In this document: positions 41,065-52,427 of the stretch, in pieces | How the letters are laid out: each line of letters opens with the position of its first letter | Numbering within the stretch: position 1 is the stretch's first letter | Source of the DNA: Chlamydiota bacterium | Lineage (GTDB): Bacteria; Chlamydiota; Chlamydiia; Chlamydiales; RGXB01 | DNA length: 64,000 bases | Assembly (NCBI GenBank): GCA_016866475.1 | Contig: VGMF01000004.1 | Location: forward strand, 1-64,000 | Reading direction: 5' to 3' | Notes under the pieces: model-generated | The model's database searches: none | Told to the model about the DNA's origin: nothing | What the model saw: only the letters and a program-made list of their open reading frames with translations | Program-made: the position numbers and the translations under genes

Positions 41065-41754
41065 GTGGCAAAATTAAGCAAAAGAATGCGAGAGATTAAA
41101 AAAACTCTCGAAAATCGCTCCTTGACTGTTCAAGAAGCGGTTGACCATATCAAAAAAGAACCTAAAGTGAAATTTGACGCAAGCGTCGATATCAATATCT
41201 CTTTGAATGTTGATACGAAAAAAGCTGATCAGCAAGTTCGTACAAGTGTTGTTCTTCCCCACGGTTCCGGTAAAGCGGTGCGTGTTGTGGTTGTAACAAA
41301 GGACTTGGAAAAAGCTGCTCAGGCAAAAGCTAATGGAGCGGTGGAAGCCGGTTCTTTGGAATTGCTTGATCGCATGCAAGGCGGATGGGTTGATTACGAC
41401 TTAGTGATCGCTTCTCCCGACGTCATGCGCGATTTTGCAAAGGTTGCAAAAGTTCTCGGTCCACGAGGACTTATGCCAAACCCAAAATCGGGGACTGTGA
41501 CTCAAGACGTAGTTGCGGCAACGGTTGAGGCTTGCAAAGGTAAAGTCGAGTTGAAGCCCGACAAAATGGGACAGGTGCATTTAAGAATCGGACGCTTATC
41601 GTTTGAGAGTAAAAAGCTTGTTGAGAATGCAGAGGCGATTATCGCCGAGCTGATCAAAGCAAAGCCTAGAGCTCTTAAAGGTGCATTTATTAAAAGTGTA
41701 TACATGGCCTCTACCATGGGTGGAAGTCATCAATTAGCAGTTTCGGCGGAGTAG
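41065..41754 (+). CDS. rplA: 50S ribosomal protein L1
   Basis: A 229-residue L1, which binds 23S rRNA at the L1 stalk and often represses its own operon. GTG 41065 has GGAGG seven bases upstream and gives MAKLSKRMREI, the usual opening; the frame extends upstream to 41041 without need. Segments DLVIASPDVMRDFAKVAKVL and LGPRGLMPNPKSGTVT are diagnostic. Confidence 0.96.
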   Translation: MAKLSKRMREIKKTLENRSLTVQEAVDHIKKEPKVKFDASVDINISLNVDTKKADQQVRTSVVLPHGSGKAVRVVVVTKDLEKAAQAKANGAVEAGSLELLDRMQGGWVDYDLVIASPDVMRDFAKVAKVLGPRGLMPNPKSGTVTQDVVAATVEACKGKVELKPDKMGQVHLRIGRLSFESKKLVENAEAIIAELIKAKPRALKGAFIKSVYMASTMGGSHQLAVSAE

Positions 41755-41759
41755 GAACC

Positions 41760-42278
41760 ATGAGGAAAGAGAAAGAGTATCTTCTAGAAGAGATCGCAGA
41801 TTCGATTCCTCAAGGATCTAATCTTGTTCTTGTCTGTTACGGTAAAATGGAACCAAATCAGACCCACGATTTTCGTAGACGAATTTCTAAGGCTGGTGGA
41901 AACTATTTAGTCGTAAAAAAACGTATTTTCCGCAAAGCTGCGGAAACAAAAGGGATGAAAATAGACATTTCCCACCTAAAAGGGAATGTCGGTTTTGTTG
42001 TTGCAAAGGAAAACTTCCTTGAGGCTACTAAAGAACTTTACACATTCAGAAGCGAAAATAAAGATGCGCTAGAAGTTCTTGGTGGCCATTTTGAAGGGAG
42101 CTTCTGCTCTCCTTCACAGGTGGAAATGATTTCCAAACTACCAAGCCTACCAGAAATGCGTGCACAGTTCCTCGGAACCCTCGAGGCGCCGCTTTCGCAT
42201 ACATTAGGTGTCGTTGAGGCAATATTGACCTCTGTCATCTACTGCTTGGACAACAAAGCTAAAGATCAACAATCATGA
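41760..42278 (+). CDS. rplJ: 50S ribosomal protein L10
   Basis: A 172-residue L10, which anchors L7/L12 dimers on the ribosomal stalk. It has the usual N-terminal rRNA-binding domain (LVLVCYGKMEPNQTHDFRR) and a helical C-terminal tail for L12 binding. It lies five bases after rplA and 15 before rplL. Sequence divergence is typical for chlamydial L10. Confidence 0.93.
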   Translation: MRKEKEYLLEEIADSIPQGSNLVLVCYGKMEPNQTHDFRRRISKAGGNYLVVKKRIFRKAAETKGMKIDISHLKGNVGFVVAKENFLEATKELYTFRSENKDALEVLGGHFEGSFCSPSQVEMISKLPSLPEMRAQFLGTLEAPLSHTLGVVEAILTSVIYCLDNKAKDQQS

Positions 42279-42293
42279 TTTTGGAGAAATAAA

Positions 42294-42692
42294 GTGAGCA
42301 AACATACTTTAGATCAACTCGTAGACGAGCTAAGCGCTCTTACCGTTCTTGAAATGGCTGAACTCAAAACCAAACTTGAAGATAAGTGGGGAGTGAAAGC
42401 ATCTGCAGGTGTTGCAATGGTTGCAGGACCGGCAGCAGGCGGAGCAGCAGCTCCTGCAGCAGAAGCTGAAGCGCAAGAGTTCGTAGTGACACTTGAGCCA
42501 GTTGACGCTGACAAAAAAGTTGCAGCTATTAAAGTTGTTCGCGAAATTACAGGTCTTGGCCTTAAAGAGGCTAAAGAGCTCGTAGAAGCGGCACCTAAAG
42601 TGGTGAAAGAGCAGCTTAACAAAGCTGATGCACAAGCTCTCGCTAAGAAGTTCGAGGATGTGCAAATTAAAGTTACTCTTAAACCAATGTAA
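42294..42692 (+). CDS. rplL: 50S ribosomal protein L7/L12
   Basis: A 132-residue stalk protein. A short N-terminal L10-binding helix, an Ala/Gly-rich hinge ([19 protein letters not shown]), and the C-terminal domain [21 protein letters not shown] with LVEAAPK. GTG 42294 follows GGAGAAATAAA. It is normally present in several copies per ribosome. A strong hairpin follows before rpoB. Confidence 0.97.
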   Translation: MSKHTLDQLVDELSALTVLEMAELKTKLEDKWGVKASAGVAMVAGPAAGGAAAPAAEAEAQEFVVTLEPVDADKKVAAIKVVREITGLGLKEAKELVEAAPKVVKEQLNKADAQALAKKFEDVQIKVTLKPM

Positions 42693-42715
42693 TTATTGTT
42701 TTAGTTAGTAGTTAT

Positions 42716-42752
42716 AGGCAAAGCAAAAAAACAGTGTTTTTTTGCTTTGCCT
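42716..42752 (+). terminator. Strong hairpin between rplL and rpoB (attenuator)
   Basis: AGGCAAAGCAAAAAAACA (42716-42733) and its exact reverse complement (42735-42752) form a perfect 18-bp inverted repeat with a one-base centre. The right arm includes seven T in its inner half. In other bacteria an attenuator between rplL and rpoB reduces polymerase subunit output relative to ribosomal proteins; this position and strength suggest the same, though the T-run lies inside the stem rather than after it. Confidence 0.75.
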
Positions 42753-42794
42753 TATTCAATTTTCTTTGGGAATCACGCAGATTCGGGGTTTTAA

Positions 42795-45700
42795 ATGGCT
42801 ATTAGACCACCTCAGAGGGTCAGTTTACAGAAACGGCAAGAGATTATCGATTTGCCGAATTTGATTGAAGTACAAATCAAATCCTACCAGCAATTTCTAC
42901 AAAACGATCGTCTTGCAGACGAGCGGGATAACGTCGGGCTGGAAGAGGTTTTCAGAGAGGTATTTCCGATCAAATCTTATGACGAAAAGATCATCCTCGA
43001 ATACCTATCGTACAGTTTAGGAGTACCTAAGTACACACCGGAAGAGTGTATTAAGAGAGGTATCACATACAATTCCGCATTAAAGGCTAAATTCAGACTT
43101 ACCGATGAGACCGGCATCAAAGAGGAAGAGGTTTATTTAGGAACCCTTCCGCTCATGACACTAAGGGGAACCTTTGTTGTCAATGGTGCTGAACGTGTCA
43201 TCGTCTCCCAATTGCATCGTTCGCCAGGCATTTGCTTTGAGCAGGACAAGCATCCAAAAGGGAACATACTTTATTCTTTCCGGATCATCCCCTACAGAGG
43301 GAGCTGGTTAGAAGCATCTTTTGATATCAACGATCACGTCTACATCTACGCCGACAAAAAAAAGAGAAGACGTAAAATCCTTGCGACCTCTTTCATCCGT
43401 ACGCTAGGCTTTTCGACCAACGCAGACATCATCGAGGAGTTTTTCGAGACGCGCAAAGTCAAAATCAGATCTGATAAGGATTTTGCGAAAATCGTCGGAA
43501 AAATCTTGGCTGAAGATGTTGTAGATGAATCTACCAATACAGTTTTCGGGAAAGCATCAGAAAAGCTCACAACAGCAATGTTGAAACGTATTTTTGACGC
43601 AAATATCACCACATTAAAGATTGCAGAGGATGCTGATGAGACCTCTCCAATTATTAAAATGTTGGCTAAAGATCCGACCGACTCCTATGAATCCGCCTTG
43701 AAAGACTTTTACCGTAAATTGAGACCGGGCGAACCGGCAACCCTTTCAAATGCGCGCTCGGTCATGATGCGTCTCTTCTTTGATCCGAAAAGATACAATC
43801 TTGGTCGCGTCGGCCGTTACAAAATGAATAAGAAGCTCGCAGTAGAGACAAACGATGAAGCCCTTCAAGTGGTTACCTTGAAAAAAGAGGACATCATTTT
43901 AGCTCTCAAGTATCTTATCCGTTTGAAAAACGGCGATCCACAGGCTCAAATCGATGACATTGACCACTTGGCAAACCGTCGCGTTCGCTCAGTTGGTGAG
44001 CTGGTTCAAAACCAGTGCCGAATCGGTTTCGTCCGGATGGAAAAAATCATTCGTGAAAGAATGAACCTGTTTGATTTCTCATCAGATACCCTGACACCCG
44101 GAAAAGCAATTTCTGCTCGCGGCCTTCAAGGTGCGATCAAGGATTTCTTCGGTCGCTCCCAGCTTTCTCAGTTTATGGACCAAACAAATCCGATAGCAGA
44201 ACTTACCCACAAACGTCGTCTATCAAGCTTAGGCCCCGGAGGTTTGAACAGGGATCGCGCAGGTTTTGAAGTGCGTGACGTGCATCCAAGCCACTACGGC
44301 CGTGTATGTCCTATTGAGACGCCTGAGGGTCCAAACATCGGTTTGATCACATCCCTTTCCTCCTTCGCCAAGATCAATGAGTTCGGTTTCGTTGAGACAC
44401 CCTACCGGATAGTTCGGGATGGGATTGTAACTGACGAGATTGAATACATGACCGCTGATATTGAGGAGAAATGTGTCATAGCCCAGGCATCGGCGCACCT
44501 TGATGAGCATAACATGTTTACAGAGGACTACTGCTGGGCCCGCTTCAAAGGGGAGTCGATGAAGATCGAGGCCTCCAAAGTCACCCACATGGATGTTTCT
44601 CCACGCCAGCTTGTTTCTGTAGTTACAGGTATGATTCCTTTCCTTGAGCACGACGACGCTAACCGTGCATTGATGGGATCTAACATGCAACGCCAGGCAG
44701 TACCTTTAATGATCACCGAGTCACCTGTAGTAGGTACGGGGATTGAAAAAAGAGCTGCTACCGACTCCTGCGCCGTGATCATTGCGCAAGAGGCCGGAGA
44801 GGTCGAGTATGTGGATGGTTATAAAATTATCATAGCTCCCGAGAGGAGTCCTCTAAGCAAAAAAGAGTATCCGCTTGTGAAGTTTATGCGTTCCAATTCC
44901 GGAACCTGCATTAATCAAACTCCGCTAGTTTCAGTTGGAGACAAGGTTGTTGCCGGTGATGTATTGGCCGATGGACCTGCGACCGATAAGGGTGAAGTAG
45001 CACTTGGTAAAAACGTCCTTGTAGCTTTCATGCCATGGTGTGGATACAACTACGAGGATGCGATCATCATCTCTGAAGAGTTGATCCGCAAGGATTACTA
45101 CACCTCTATTTATCTTGAAGAGTTTGAGCTTACAGCAAGAGATACAAAACTCGGTAAGGAAGAGATCACTAGGGATATTCCGAATGTTTCCGAGGAAGCT
45201 TTGGCCAACTTAGGTGACGACGGTATCATTCGCATCGGTGCGGAGGTGAAACCCGGCGATATTCTTGTTGGAAAAATTACCCCAAAATCTGAGACAGAAC
45301 TCTCCCCTGAAGAGCGCCTTTTAAGAGCAATCTTCGGTGAAAAGGCTGCTGACGTTAGGGACGCTTCATTGACGGTTCCAGTCGGAACCGAGGGTGTTGT
45401 TATGGATGTGCGCGTTTTTTCTCGCGTCGATCGTTTGTCAAAAACGGATGATGAGCGTGTTGAAGAGAGGAGCCAAATACAGGATATTCATAAGCAATAC
45501 AGGGATAAAGAGGTAGAAATCACCGTTGAAATGCACGAAAAACTTGGAGCTCTTTTAATCGACGAAAAAGCGCCCGAACCTATCATGCAAAAGAAAACGG
45601 GTGAAGTGATCATCCGCTCCGGACAAGTCTTCACGCAAGATCTATTGGAATCGATCGAGACAGTTCCGCTTCAGGATCTTATTATCCCATATTCGGACTT

Positions 45701-46571
45701 ATATGAGACGATGAAGATCATTCTTCGAGACTTTCATTCCAAAATGGATGAGCTTGAGTCTAAGTACAAATCGGAAATTGAGCATTTGAAGAAGGGAGAC
45801 ACCGAGCTTGAAGCCGGGGTCATACGCCAGGTTAAAGTCTATATTGCGACTAAGCGCAAGCTTCAGGTCGGTGACAAGATGGCGGGCCGTCACGGTAATA
45901 AGGGTGTTGTTTCCAAAATCGTACCCGAATCTGATATGCCTTACCTAGAGGATGGGACGCCTATTCAGATTATTTTGAATCCGCTAGGGGTACCATCACG
46001 TATGAACTTGGGGCAGATGTTAGAAACCCATCTTGGCTTTGCGGCTAAGAAGAAGGGCATATACGTCAAGAGTCCTGTGTTTGAAGGGTTCCCGGAAAAG
46101 GAGATTTGGCAAATGTTCGAGGATCTCGGTATGGAGCCTGACGGGAAGTCTTATCTCTATGATGGACGCACCGGTGAGCGTTTTGACAACAAGGCTGTAG
46201 TGGGTTACATCTACATGTTGAAACTTTCCCACCTTGTTGCCGATAAGATCCACGCCCGTGCTATCGGACCTTACTCCCTCGTTACGCAGCAACCGCTCGG
46301 CGGAAAAGCGCAGGGCGGCGGACAACGATTCGGTGAGATGGAGGTTTGGGCGCTCGAGGCTTATGGGGCGGCAAATCTTCTACAAGAAATGCTTACCGTA
46401 AAGTCTGATGATGTCGATGGACGAACGCGCATCTACGCTTCGATTGTAAAAGGAGATAATATTTTACAAGCGGGCACACCCGAATCCTTCAACGTTCTTG
46501 TAAAAGAGATGCAAGGACTCGGTTTAGATGTACGCGGATTTGTAGAAACACCAGTAGAGGCTCTAGCTTAA
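42795..46571 (+). CDS. rpoB: RNA polymerase beta subunit
   Basis: A 1258-residue beta subunit. Signatures include the rifampicin-region sequence [39 protein letters not shown], the catalytic-region [12 protein letters not shown] and the C-terminal [16 protein letters not shown]. Together with beta-prime it forms the active centre. Full length. It lies 10 bases ahead of rpoC. The rifampicin-region residues appear wild type. Confidence 0.98.
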   Translation: MAIRPPQRVSLQKRQEIIDLPNLIEVQIKSYQQFLQNDRLADERDNVGLEEVFREVFPIKSYDEKIILEYLSYSLGVPKYTPEECIKRGITYNSALKAKFRLTDETGIKEEEVYLGTLPLMTLRGTFVVNGAERVIVSQLHRSPGICFEQDKHPKGNILYSFRIIPYRGSWLEASFDINDHVYIYADKKKRRRKILATSFIRTLGFSTNADIIEEFFETRKVKIRSDKDFAKIVGKILAEDVVDESTNTVFGKASEKLTTAMLKRIFDANITTLKIAEDADETSPIIKMLAKDPTDSYESALKDFYRKLRPGEPATLSNARSVMMRLFFDPKRYNLGRVGRYKMNKKLAVETNDEALQVVTLKKEDIILALKYLIRLKNGDPQAQIDDIDHLANRRVRSVGELVQNQCRIGFVRMEKIIRERMNLFDFSSDTLTPGKAISARGLQGAIKDFFGRSQLSQFMDQTNPIAELTHKRRLSSLGPGGLNRDRAGFEVRDVHPSHYGRVCPIETPEGPNIGLITSLSSFAKINEFGFVETPYRIVRDGIVTDEIEYMTADIEEKCVIAQASAHLDEHNMFTEDYCWARFKGESMKIEASKVTHMDVSPRQLVSVVTGMIPFLEHDDANRALMGSNMQRQAVPLMITESPVVGTGIEKRAATDSCAVIIAQEAGEVEYVDGYKIIIAPERSPLSKKEYPLVKFMRSNSGTCINQTPLVSVGDKVVAGDVLADGPATDKGEVALGKNVLVAFMPWCGYNYEDAIIISEELIRKDYYTSIYLEEFELTARDTKLGKEEITRDIPNVSEEALANLGDDGIIRIGAEVKPGDILVGKITPKSETELSPEERLLRAIFGEKAADVRDASLTVPVGTEGVVMDVRVFSRVDRLSKTDDERVEERSQIQDIHKQYRDKEVEITVEMHEKLGALLIDEKAPEPIMQKKTGEVIIRSGQVFTQDLLESIETVPLQDLIIPYSDLYETMKIILRDFHSKMDELESKYKSEIEHLKKGDTELEAGVIRQVKVYIATKRKLQVGDKMAGRHGNKGVVSKIVPESDMPYLEDGTPIQIILNPLGVPSRMNLGQMLETHLGFAAKKKGIYVKSPVFEGFPEKEIWQMFEDLGMEPDGKSYLYDGRTGERFDNKAVVGYIYMLKLSHLVADKIHARAIGPYSLVTQQPLGGKAQGGGQRFGEMEVWALEAYGAANLLQEMLTVKSDDVDGRTRIYASIVKGDNILQAGTPESFNVLVKEMQGLGLDVRGFVETPVEALA

Positions 46572-46580
46572 AGGTAGAAA

Positions 46581-49500
46581 ATGCATCAAAAAGAAGAACA
46601 ACTTCACGAACAGCACTTTGATCACCTCTCCATTCGTATTGCCTCTGACGAGGTAATACGCGGCAGCTGGTCACGTGGTGAGATAAAAAAATCGGAAACG
46701 ATCAACTACCGGACAAGCAAGCCTGAAAAGGGTGGTCTTTTCTGTGAAAAGATCTTCGGTCCCACAAAGGACTGGGAGTGCGCCTGCGGTAAGTACAAGA
46801 AGATCAAGCATAAAGGAATTGTGTGCGATCGTTGCGGTGTTGAAGTCACTTTGGCGAAAGTTCGACGCGAAAGGATGGCCCACATTGAGTTGGCTGTGCC
46901 CGTTGTGCACATCTGGTTTTTCAAAAGCCAGCCTTCGCGCATCGGAAATCTCCTTGGAATGTCTTCCGGGGATCTTGAGCGTATTGTTTATTATGAAGAG
47001 TATGTTGTTGTAGATCCAGGTCGAACTTCCCTAGAGAAGAAGCAACTTTTAACCGATATTGAACATCGGGAGGCACAAGAGAAGTGGGGAACCGACTCAT
47101 TCAAGGCGATGATGGGTGGAGACGCCATACGCCAGTTGCTCAATACCGAAGATCTCCAAGCTACTGTTGTAGAACTAAAAGAAAAGCTAAAAAAGACGAA
47201 GTCGACGCAAGCGAGAATGAAGATTGCAAAGCGTCTTAAAATCGTGGAAGGATTTACAAACTCCGATAACAAGTCCGAGTGGATGGTTATGTCGGCAGTC
47301 CCTGTGATCCCGCCCGATTTACGACCGCTTGTTCCACTAGACGGCGGAAGATTCGCTACATCTGACCTGAACGATCTGTATCGTCGTGTGATCAACAGAA
47401 ACAACCGTCTTAAGTCTATTCTTAAATTGAAGACACCTGACGTCATTATACGAAACGAGAAGCGGATGCTTCAAGAGGCTGTGGACGCCCTTTTTGATAA
47501 TGGTCGCCATGGTCACCCGGTAATGGGTGCAGGGAATCGTCCTTTGAAATCTTTGAGTGAAATGCTCAAGGGCAAACAAGGGCGCTTCCGTCAAAACCTA
47601 CTTGGTAAACGTGTCGACTATTCTGGTCGTTCTGTTATCGTTGTTGGACCCGAGCTGAAGCTCAACCAGTGCGGTTTGCCCAAGCAGATGGCATTGGAGC
47701 TTTTCGAGCCTTTCATTGTTAAAAAACTGAAAGATGACGGTCATGTGTACACGATTCGCTCAGCCAAAAAAATGATTTACAGAGAAGAACCGGTAGTATG
47801 GGACGCTCTGGAAGAGGTCATTAAGGGGCATCCTGTACTTCTAAACCGTGCTCCGACGCTCCACCGTCTTGGTGTGCAGGCATTCGAACCTGTTTTGATC
47901 GAAGGAAAAGCGCTCCGTATCCATCCGCTCGTTTGTACAGCTTTCAACGCTGACTTCGACGGAGACCAGATGGCGGTACACGTCCCGTTGTCGATCGAGG
48001 CCCAAATCGAGGCTAAAGTCTTGATGATGGCTCCCGACAATATTTTCCTCCCTTCAAGCGGAAAACCGGTGGCCATTCCATCTCAAGATATGATTCTTGG
48101 TCTCTATTACATGATGCATGATCCTGTGATCAAGCGTGAGGAATCGGGTGGAAAAACTAAGGTTTTTGCTAGCACCGATGAGGTGCTTTTAGCCCTCAAC
48201 AGTGCAGGTAGCTATTCTATGTTTGAAGAAAACACAGAAGGGAAGCGTATTGATGATTTGGGTCGCGGAATGCATATCCACGAGTTGATCAAAGTGCGTC
48301 TTGATGACGGTTTCGTCGAGACAACTCCCGGCCGCGTTTTGTTCAACACAATCGTGCCAAAAGAGCTCGGTTTTCAAAACTACTCATTGCGTAAAAAGAA
48401 ATTAGGTGAGCTTGTAAACCAAGTGTACAAAACAGTCGGTTTAGAGCGAACAGTCCGTTTTCTCGATGACTTGAAAAATCTTGGATTCAGCCAAGCGACG
48501 AAGTCTTCAATCTCCATGGGTGTTGTGGATGTCCATATTCCGCAGATCAAAGAGAGGCTTCTTAAAGAGGCGGAGAAAAAGGTCGCCGTTGTTATTAAGC
48601 AGTATGAGGATGGGGTTATCACCGAAGGGGAAAGAAAGTCCAAGATTATCAGTATCTGGACAGACGTCACCGAGGAGATTTCCGAGGAATTGTTCAAGCG
48701 TATTACAACGCCAAAAGGCTCCAACCTGAACCCGCTTTACATGATGATGGATTCGGGTGCACGTGGTAACAAATCCCAGGTGCGTCAGCTCGGCTCGTTG
48801 AGAGGATTGATGGCCAAACCGTCAGGGGAGATCATCGAATCACCCATCACCTCCAACTTCCGTGAGGGATTGAGTGTTCTTGAGTACTTTATCTCAGCAC
48901 ACGGTGCTCGTAAAGGTCTTGCCGATACAGCTCTTAAAACAGCCGACTCCGGTTACCTTACCCGTCGTCTTGTAGACGTAGCGCAAGATGTTCTTGTGAA
49001 TGAAGAGGACTGCGGTACGCTCAATGGTATCGAAGTTGCTGCCATAAAGCAAGGAACGGAGGATCTTCTACCCCTCAAAGACCGCCTTTATGGCCGATGT
49101 GTGACGGATGATGTTTTCATGCCCGGTGATAGCAAGATAATCCTTGCTAAAGCAGGGGACATCCTCACTATCCGTCAGGCGGAAGCGATCGAGAATGCCG
49201 GTATTGAAAGCCTCAAAGTCCGCTCCACTTTGACCTGCGAGTCGAAGCGGGGAATTTGCGCCAAGTGCTATGGCATTAACTTAGCTAATGGACGCAAAGT
49301 GAACCATGGAGAAGCTGTCGGTATTATCGCCGCTCAATCGATCGGTGAACCCGGAACGCAGTTGACGATGCGTACGTTCCACTTGGGAGGTATTGCGTCT
49401 GCGAGCCAAAACCCGGAATTGATCACCGATAAAGAGGGTGTTCTGGTTTACCACGATATCCGCTCCGTTCATGATGAAGAAGACGCCGAACTTGTTCTTA

Positions 49501-50774
49501 ATAAGCACGGCCGAGCTTTTATCGTTCGCGACGAAGGTAGACCTCTTGATGAGGTCAAAAAGCTCCTTTCGACAAAATCGATTGAACCGCTTTCTACCTT
49601 CCCGATCGAGCTTGGAACTCAGCTACTTGTCCGAGACGGGACTGTTGTAAAGGCAGGTACCAAGTTTGCGATATGCGAACAGCACAACATCCCGATCATC
49701 TGTGAGAAGGAGGGATTTGTCCGTTTCGATGACCTCGTTGAGGGAATCTCTACTCAAAAGACTGTCAACAAAGAGACAGGTCAAACTGAGATTTACGTCA
49801 AGCAGCATAGAGGGGAATTGCATCCGCAGATTTCTATCTTTGCCGATGCGAATTTAAAGGAATTGATAGGTAGCTACGCAATTCCTTCCGGTGCCTATCT
49901 CTCTGTTGAAGAGGGGATATTTGTAAAAGCAGGCGAAAAGCTTGCTCGTCTCCCCAAAGGTGCGGTCACTACAAAAGACATCACCGGAGGTCTTTTCCGT
50001 GTTGCTAAGCTTTTCGAAGCAAGCAAGCCTGCAGACGCTGCCGAGATCGCTAAGATCGACGGTATCGTACACCTGAAGGGCGTTCAGAAGAACAAACGTA
50101 TTGTTGTTGTTATGGACGAGGTTACAGGTGCAGAAGAGGAACACCATATTCCGTTGACCAAACATCTGATCGTCCAAAAAGGGGACCGGGTGGAGAAAGG
50201 GCAACAGATTACTGAGGGTAGCGTACGTCTACAGGAAATTCTGGAGGTTTGCGGTGTTCGCGAACTGCAAAAATTCCTTGTTAATCAGGTGCAAGAGGTA
50301 TACCGACTCCAGGGGGTTGACATCAACGATAAGCACATCGAAATTATCGTTCGTCAAATGCTCCAAAAGATCCGCATCACCGACCCCGGTGATACGACAT
50401 TCTTGTATGGAGAAGACGTAGATAAGCGCACATTCCATATCCAAAACAAGCAAGTGATTGCAGAAGGTGGAAAGCCTGCAGAGGCAGCTCCTGTTCTTCT
50501 CGGTATCACTAAAGCTTCCTTGGGTACAGAATCGTTCTTCTCTGCTGCGTCGTTCCAAGAGACAACAAAAGTCTTGACGGACGCTGCTTGTGAAGGGAAA
50601 AGCGATTACCTTCTCGACTTCAAATCGAACATTATTGTCGGGCAACAGGTTCCATCCGGAACCGGTCACCAGATCTATGTGGATCGTTTGCGTAAGAATA
50701 TGAGCGAGGACACAAATGAAATCCTTGATTTCGATTTCGATAGGGTCCCCGAACTAGCTGCTACAGCCGGTTAA
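46581..50774 (+). CDS. rpoC: RNA polymerase beta-prime subunit
   Basis: A 1397-residue beta-prime subunit. The N-terminal zinc-binding [19 protein letters not shown] is intact, the catalytic magnesium motif [12 protein letters not shown] is present, and the second zinc site [13 protein letters not shown] lies in the later third. Full length; ends in an acidic tail. A strong terminator follows at 50793. In Chlamydiaceae, tal follows directly in my recollection; here two accessory genes intervene. Confidence 0.98.
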   Translation: MHQKEEQLHEQHFDHLSIRIASDEVIRGSWSRGEIKKSETINYRTSKPEKGGLFCEKIFGPTKDWECACGKYKKIKHKGIVCDRCGVEVTLAKVRRERMAHIELAVPVVHIWFFKSQPSRIGNLLGMSSGDLERIVYYEEYVVVDPGRTSLEKKQLLTDIEHREAQEKWGTDSFKAMMGGDAIRQLLNTEDLQATVVELKEKLKKTKSTQARMKIAKRLKIVEGFTNSDNKSEWMVMSAVPVIPPDLRPLVPLDGGRFATSDLNDLYRRVINRNNRLKSILKLKTPDVIIRNEKRMLQEAVDALFDNGRHGHPVMGAGNRPLKSLSEMLKGKQGRFRQNLLGKRVDYSGRSVIVVGPELKLNQCGLPKQMALELFEPFIVKKLKDDGHVYTIRSAKKMIYREEPVVWDALEEVIKGHPVLLNRAPTLHRLGVQAFEPVLIEGKALRIHPLVCTAFNADFDGDQMAVHVPLSIEAQIEAKVLMMAPDNIFLPSSGKPVAIPSQDMILGLYYMMHDPVIKREESGGKTKVFASTDEVLLALNSAGSYSMFEENTEGKRIDDLGRGMHIHELIKVRLDDGFVETTPGRVLFNTIVPKELGFQNYSLRKKKLGELVNQVYKTVGLERTVRFLDDLKNLGFSQATKSSISMGVVDVHIPQIKERLLKEAEKKVAVVIKQYEDGVITEGERKSKIISIWTDVTEEISEELFKRITTPKGSNLNPLYMMMDSGARGNKSQVRQLGSLRGLMAKPSGEIIESPITSNFREGLSVLEYFISAHGARKGLADTALKTADSGYLTRRLVDVAQDVLVNEEDCGTLNGIEVAAIKQGTEDLLPLKDRLYGRCVTDDVFMPGDSKIILAKAGDILTIRQAEAIENAGIESLKVRSTLTCESKRGICAKCYGINLANGRKVNHGEAVGIIAAQSIGEPGTQLTMRTFHLGGIASASQNPELITDKEGVLVYHDIRSVHDEEDAELVLNKHGRAFIVRDEGRPLDEVKKLLSTKSIEPLSTFPIELGTQLLVRDGTVVKAGTKFAICEQHNIPIICEKEGFVRFDDLVEGISTQKTVNKETGQTEIYVKQHRGELHPQISIFADANLKELIGSYAIPSGAYLSVEEGIFVKAGEKLARLPKGAVTTKDITGGLFRVAKLFEASKPADAAEIAKIDGIVHLKGVQKNKRIVVVMDEVTGAEEEHHIPLTKHLIVQKGDRVEKGQQITEGSVRLQEILEVCGVRELQKFLVNQVQEVYRLQGVDINDKHIEIIVRQMLQKIRITDPGDTTFLYGEDVDKRTFHIQNKQVIAEGGKPAEAAPVLLGITKASLGTESFFSAASFQETTKVLTDAACEGKSDYLLDFKSNIIVGQQVPSGTGHQIYVDRLRKNMSEDTNEILDFDFDRVPELAATAG

Positions 50775-50792
50775 ACCGTCTGTACGTATTCC

Positions 50793-50824
50793 AAAAGGCC
50801 TCTTGAAAAGAGGCCTTTTTTTTT
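50793..50824 (+). terminator. Terminator of the rpoBC operon
   Basis: AAAAGGCCTCTT (50793-50804), loop GAA, AAGAGGCCTTTT (50808-50819), then T continuing to 50824. A strong stem with T-run, 19 bases after the rpoC stop. Confidence 0.92.
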
Positions 50825-50853
50825 CAAAAAAAAATTATTTAAACTTTCATGGT

Positions 50854-50882
50854 TTGTGTAGTAAAGGGTCTCTTCCTATATA
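50854..50882 (+). promoter_or_regulatory. Promoter for the 458-residue unknown gene
   Basis: TTGTGT (50854-50859), 17-base spacer, TATATA (50877-50882). A second, perfect -10 TATAAT is at 50902-50907 without a good -35. Either gives a leader of about 30-50 bases before ATG 50938. The gene therefore has its own promoter after the rpoBC terminator. Confidence 0.5.
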
Positions 50883-50937
50883 TTTAAACCCCGAAATATT
50901 GTATAATTATTTATAAAAAATAACCTAAGTAGAGAAG

Positions 50938-52314
50938 ATGACCTATTCAACGCCCCCCCCCGGGACCGGCCGGTTTAGCCCCTCTTATGCCTATGACCCC
51001 CAGTATTTTGACCCTTTAGTCAAAAAAAGCTGCTACGGTGATCATCAACAATACTTGGTGGCTGCTGAGGATGCGATCAAGGCTGTAGCCGAAAAGATCC
51101 AGGCCGACGGAATAAGGGTCGATTTCCACGAGCTTTTGGCACTCTTGAGTAGACGCCGCTCTGAGGTTGCATTCAGAACAAAAACGCCTCATGCAGAAAA
51201 TTTTGGTGTCCGACGAGTGGAGGAAGAGGTTACCCCTTTCCGTTTTCCGCTTCTAGTTTTAGGGGGACAATATAAAGCTGCCGGTGAGAGACTGAGTGAA
51301 ACTGTTTTTTCCATATTCAAGGATGCTATGCGTCCTAGCACGGTCCCATTTGATAAACCGCTGACAATTAATAGGAAAGATTCTCCTGTATCCAGTTTCA
51401 ATCTTGAGTTTATGGACGTCGAAACGGTCAAAAAAAAGGGATACGATAAAATCCATTGGGAGCTTGGGCTTGGAACATCACCCGCCGATAAGGTAGTAAA
51501 TCCTTTGATTTATTGCGGTTTTTGTAGAGATGGCAAAGAGACCTATGAGATGTTTGTAAAAAGAAGACCCCACCTAAAAGCGGAGCTGGAAAGGTGTCTT
51601 TCGGGTGAAGTAGAGGCATCTAAAAGCCGTCCACCCGATGCACTATGGGCCGCAATAATGAGGGAGGAGAAAGAAAAAGACCGACAAGTACTCGTTCAAG
51701 GCTGGAAAGATTTCAAAAAGCAGGTACCAACAGTCCCCGGGATGAGTTATGGCGGAATTAAGCTTGCTATCGGTATCACTGAATTGAAAAGAAATTTCAG
51801 TGAACCACAAGAGGGTTGCGACTCTAGTTCGACAGACAAAACACATTATCTTTTTTTTACCATGCGACATAAAGTTGGTGAGAAGATGTATGCTATCTCC
51901 CAATATGTTACCTGGCTTAACCATATCCGCGGTGAGCCGGTCGATAGGACCTTAGATAGAGCCTACCAGCATTCTCATTGGGTGATCATCCACCAAGATA
52001 TTTTTTTACAAACTGCTACCCTTGAAGAGTGCAACGGGCTGTTCCAATACGTGATGCAATGGAAAAAAACTGATGGATTAGAAGATCTCAAAATGAGAAT
52101 GGCTCCTTTGATGTATCTTTTGTCTCATAATCACCGTGATATCCGCGGAACTGCGGCTGAAAATGAATGGCTCGAGAGAGCCATATACCGAAGCTTCGGA
52201 TTTCATGTGCACACTTTACCTGATCGTATGTTTGACCTGGAGGCTTTCTCCAGCTGTTATTCAACATTTAGGGATACGTATGGCACCTCCTTTGATTTGG
52301 TCGAGATCGAATAA
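50938..52314 (+). CDS. Unknown protein with C-terminal RGTAA-EWL motif
   Basis: A 458-residue protein I do not recognise. No signal peptide or membrane segment is visible; it opens with a Pro/Gly-rich stretch (STPPPGTGRFSPSYAYDP). The C-terminal 110 residues hold a compact helical segment, PLMYLLSHNHRDIRGTAAEN with EWLERAIYRSFGFH following, with strongly patterned His, Arg and Glu residues. Such a polar helical module in a single-gene unit with its own promoter fits a secreted effector, but no catalytic family can be assigned. It lies between the rpoC terminator and a minus-strand gene, so it is not part of the conserved cluster. Confidence 0.7.
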   Translation: MTYSTPPPGTGRFSPSYAYDPQYFDPLVKKSCYGDHQQYLVAAEDAIKAVAEKIQADGIRVDFHELLALLSRRRSEVAFRTKTPHAENFGVRRVEEEVTPFRFPLLVLGGQYKAAGERLSETVFSIFKDAMRPSTVPFDKPLTINRKDSPVSSFNLEFMDVETVKKKGYDKIHWELGLGTSPADKVVNPLIYCGFCRDGKETYEMFVKRRPHLKAELERCLSGEVEASKSRPPDALWAAIMREEKEKDRQVLVQGWKDFKKQVPTVPGMSYGGIKLAIGITELKRNFSEPQEGCDSSSTDKTHYLFFTMRHKVGEKMYAISQYVTWLNHIRGEPVDRTLDRAYQHSHWVIIHQDIFLQTATLEECNGLFQYVMQWKKTDGLEDLKMRMAPLMYLLSHNHRDIRGTAAENEWLERAIYRSFGFHVHTLPDRMFDLEAFSSCYSTFRDTYGTSFDLVEIE

Positions 52315-52427
52315 AAAGGTAAGCGACCCTCAAAAAAGGGGGGATTGCAAAATCGGTGACCCTAGCCAGTAAATCCAAAACTATTACAAGACCCTATAGT
52401 TCCTATCACATGCGAAGATAAGAAACC

